From contig SXIZ01000023.1 in the NCBI GenBank assembly GCA_005779525.1, forward strand, positions 1 to 14,880: DNA of 14,880 bases, in the 5' to 3' direction. The notes beneath the pieces are model-generated. The model was not told the DNA's origin. It did no database searches and was given only the letters and a program-made list of their open reading frames with translations. Every line of letters starts with the position of its first letter. The first letter of the stretch is position 1. The translations under genes were made by a program, and so were the position numbers. Source of the DNA: Methylococcaceae bacterium. Lineage in GTDB: Bacteria; Pseudomonadota; Gammaproteobacteria; Methylococcales; Methylomonadaceae. Positions 12,953-14,880 of this stretch are shown in pieces.

Positions 12953-14004
12953 GCTTTTGCCTTGGAAATACAAATTTCCGCGACCACTTCCGTCGCATCT
13001 AAACGCGCAGCTTGTTTAGCTTGGCGCGACATAGTCACTATATTTGCTTGCACCTGTTCAATCTTCTCTAATAAATTTTTAAAATCTAAATCACTCTGCC
13101 GCAATATCACTGCCGCCCCGGCCTCGACTAACACTTGCGCATTAGCAGTTTGATGATCATCAATGGCTTGCGGTAATGGTATAAAAATCGCGGGTAATCC
13201 TGCAGCGGCGACTTCACTGACAGTCATAGCGCCAGCCCGACAAATCAACATATCCGCCCAGGTATACGCTGCTTGCATGTCGGCAATAAATGCTTGCACT
13301 TGGGCATTAACTCCCAAATTTGCATAATGCTGTTGAACTGCATCCTGCATCACAGTTCCTGTCTGGTGAAAAATGTCCACGCCATCCAATTTTGCAAGTA
13401 CGTCAGGCACCACTTGATTTAAAATCTGCGCGCCTTGGCTGCCACCCAGCACTAAAATCCTCAAATTGCGCTCACCTTGCCAAATGTTTTTTTGTGCAAG
13501 CGTCAAGAGCGACTTGCGCAAGGGATTACCGGTACAGATGGCACCGACATTGGCGCTAAAACTTTGTGGAAAAGCTTCCAGAACCGCAACCGCAAGCTTA
13601 CTCAGTAAGCGATTCGTGGTACCTGGCACCCGATTTTGTTCATGAATCACCAGCGGGATACCCAATAATTTAGCCATTGCGCCACCCGGTCCTGCCACAA
13701 AGCCGCCCATCCCCAAGACAATATTAGGTTTACGTTTTCGTAAAACCTTAAACGCTTGAAAACTTGCGAGCAACACGCGAAATGGCACCAACGCTTTCGC
13801 AAAAAGCCCTTTACCCCGAAAACCTGCCACAGATAACCAATCTATTTCAATATTTTCTGCTGGAATCACTCGACTTTCCAAACCTGCTTGCGTTCCCAAC
13901 CAGCTGACTTGCCAGCCTCGTTGCTGCAAATTTTGTGCAACGGCTAGGGCAGGGAATACATGCCCACCTGTGCCGCCAGCCATAATAACTATGCGTTGTG
14001 CCAT
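12949..14004 (-). CDS. murG: Lipid II synthase (UDP-GlcNAc:undecaprenyl-PP-MurNAc-pentapeptide GlcNAc transferase)
   Basis: This 351-residue GT28 (GT-B fold) glycosyltransferase (E. coli has 355) converts lipid I to lipid II on the inner face of the cytoplasmic membrane. Seen: the glycine-rich loops MAGGTGGHVFPALA (8-21) and GMGGFVAGPGG (98-108), HEQNRVPGTTNRLL (121-134), the donor-binding LVLGGSQGAQILN (184-196), CRAGAMTVSE (255-264) and DDHQTANA (282-289). The start ATG 14004 lies inside the end of ftsW (16-base overlap), with AAGGA at good spacing. Its stop overlaps the murC start as ATGA. All expected motifs are intact. Confidence 0.97.
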   Translation of the reverse strand: MAQRIVIMAGGTGGHVFPALAVAQNLQQRGWQVSWLGTQAGLESRVIPAENIEIDWLSVAGFRGKGLFAKALVPFRVLLASFQAFKVLRKRKPNIVLGMGGFVAGPGGAMAKLLGIPLVIHEQNRVPGTTNRLLSKLAVAVLEAFPQSFSANVGAICTGNPLRKSLLTLAQKNIWQGERNLRILVLGGSQGAQILNQVVPDVLAKLDGVDIFHQTGTVMQDAVQQHYANLGVNAQVQAFIADMQAAYTWADMLICRAGAMTVSEVAAAGLPAIFIPLPQAIDDHQTANAQVLVEAGAAVILRQSDLDFKNLLEKIEQVQANIVTMSRQAKQAARLDATEVVAEICISKAKA

Positions 14005-14880
14005 TGGCGTTTTCCTTTAGGCGTACTTGCCAATTGTTCTCGAGCTTCGTTGTAAACCCGAAATAACAGCGCCATGGCAACGCACATAATAATCATGCTG
14101 CCGCCACCATAACTCATCAAGGGTAAGGTTAAACCTTTAGTCGGCAAAACCCCCATATTTACGCCAATATTTACAAAAGTCTGAAAACCAAACCAAATGC
14201 CCAATCCATAAGCAATATAGGCTGAAAATTTTTGTCCCGCCTGTTCCGCTAACTGCGCAATTTTAAAAGCACGCCAAATTAATAACGAAAACAAACTTAT
14301 CACCAATACCACCCCTAAAAGGCCTAATTCTTCCGCAATCACCGAAAATAAAAAGTCGGTATGCGCTTCGGGTAGATAAAACAATTTTTGCACTCCCGAA
14401 CCCAAGCCTACACCCAGCCATTCACCGCGACCAAAGGAGATCAAGGCTTGTACCAACTGAAAACCGGTATTCAAAGGATCTGCCCACGGATCGAGAAAGC
14501 TCGTTACCCGTCGTAATCGATAGGGGGACAGCGATACTAATAGCGCCGCCAAACCTAACACCACAGAAAATAAAATAGCAAATTGCCCCATTCTAGCGCC
14601 TGCCAAGAATAAGGTTCCCATCGCAATAATTAAAATCACCACAGCCGAGCCAAAATCCGGCTCCATCAATAACAAAACACTCGCCACCATAAATAATAAC
14701 AATGGCTTCACCACCCCAAACGCTGATTGCTGAATGTGCTCGTAGTGGCGCGTGATATAACCTGCCATATAAATCACTGCACATGCCTTATTCACTTCTG
14801 ATACTTGGATTCTTAAGCCACCCAAAGATAACCAGCGAATACTCCCGTTTACTTTTACACCTAATCCAGGCACCAGCACA
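13989..14880 (-). CDS. ftsW: Septal peptidoglycan glycosyltransferase FtsW, C-terminal part (5' end outside window)
   Basis: About 296 residues are visible; the gene runs off the window end, so the N-terminal part (roughly 100 residues if E. coli-sized) is missing. FtsW is a SEDS polytopic membrane protein that polymerises lipid II at the septum together with FtsI. Seen: the signature VLVPGLGVKVNGSIRWLSLG at the visible start, QVSEVNK, MEPDFGSAVV, SFGRGEWLGVGLGSG, the PEAHTDFLFSVIAEELG loop with catalytic-region residues, and the end MSYGGGSMIIMCVAMALLFR. The LPEAHTDF and YGGGS blocks are shared with RodA, but the adjoining murG supports FtsW. The C-terminus overlaps the murG start by 16 bases. 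Confidence 0.96.
   Translation of the reverse strand, partial: VLVPGLGVKVNGSIRWLSLGGLRIQVSEVNKACAVIYMAGYITRHYEHIQQSAFGVVKPLLLFMVASVLLLMEPDFGSAVVILIIAMGTLFLAGARMGQFAILFSVVLGLAALLVSLSPYRLRRVTSFLDPWADPLNTGFQLVQALISFGRGEWLGVGLGSGVQKLFYLPEAHTDFLFSVIAEELGLLGVVLVISLFSLLIWRAFKIAQLAEQAGQKFSAYIAYGLGIWFGFQTFVNIGVNMGVLPTKGLTLPLMSYGGGSMIIMCVAMALLFRVYNEAREQLASTPKGKRQWHNA

Overview
The window is chromosomal DNA from a gammaproteobacterium of moderate, slightly AT-rich composition. The evidence is a division and cell-wall (dcw) cluster on the minus strand in the order ftsW-murG-murC-murB-ddl-ftsQ-ftsA-ftsZ-lpxC. LpxC implies a lipid A outer membrane. A dciA (DUF721) gene convergent with lpxC is a layout I associate with gammaproteobacteria. 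A short MurB directly after MurC fits Legionella/Coxiella-like lineages, but that placement is a weak inference. There are no insertion sequences, phage genes, CRISPR arrays or recognisable tRNA/rRNA genes, and no gene-free stretch exceeds 300 bases.

Layout. 1-200: end of an NlpC/P60 peptidase gene (+). 278-2559: a tightly packed four-gene plus-strand unit encoding two paralogous DUF1538 membrane proteins, a divergent PII-like protein and a two-CBS protein. 2680-2883: a cold-shock protein gene with its own strong promoter inside the end of the CBS gene. 2941-3468 (-): a small putative lipoprotein. 3613-4680 (-): hemE. 4681-4842: a divergent promoter region that also holds a 34-codon open stretch resembling a membrane-anchor tail. 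4843-5316 (+): dciA, meeting lpxC tail to tail. 5313-6236 (-): lpxC, with its own promoter. 6383-6409: a terminator after ftsZ. 6431-14880 (-): ftsZ back to the truncated ftsW.

How the genes work together. The dcw block makes the cytoplasmic peptidoglycan precursors (MurB, MurC, Ddl), completes and polymerises lipid II (MurG, FtsW) and builds the divisome (FtsQ, FtsA, FtsZ). LpxC commits UDP-GlcNAc to lipid A. murG/murC, murC/murB and murB/ddl are each joined by ATGA overlaps, so their translation is probably coupled.

The least ordinary part is the DUF1538 pair with two candidate ligand-sensing partners. From memory, paired DUF1538 proteins (UmpA/UmpB) have been reported as a two-component Na+(Li+,K+)/H+ antiporter. 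Here such a pair is translationally linked to a PII-like protein lacking the classical uridylylation tyrosine and nucleotide-binding basic residues, and to a stand-alone CBS pair. This suggests a cation/proton exchanger gated by cytoplasmic nucleotides or another small ligand. The regulatory part is inference.
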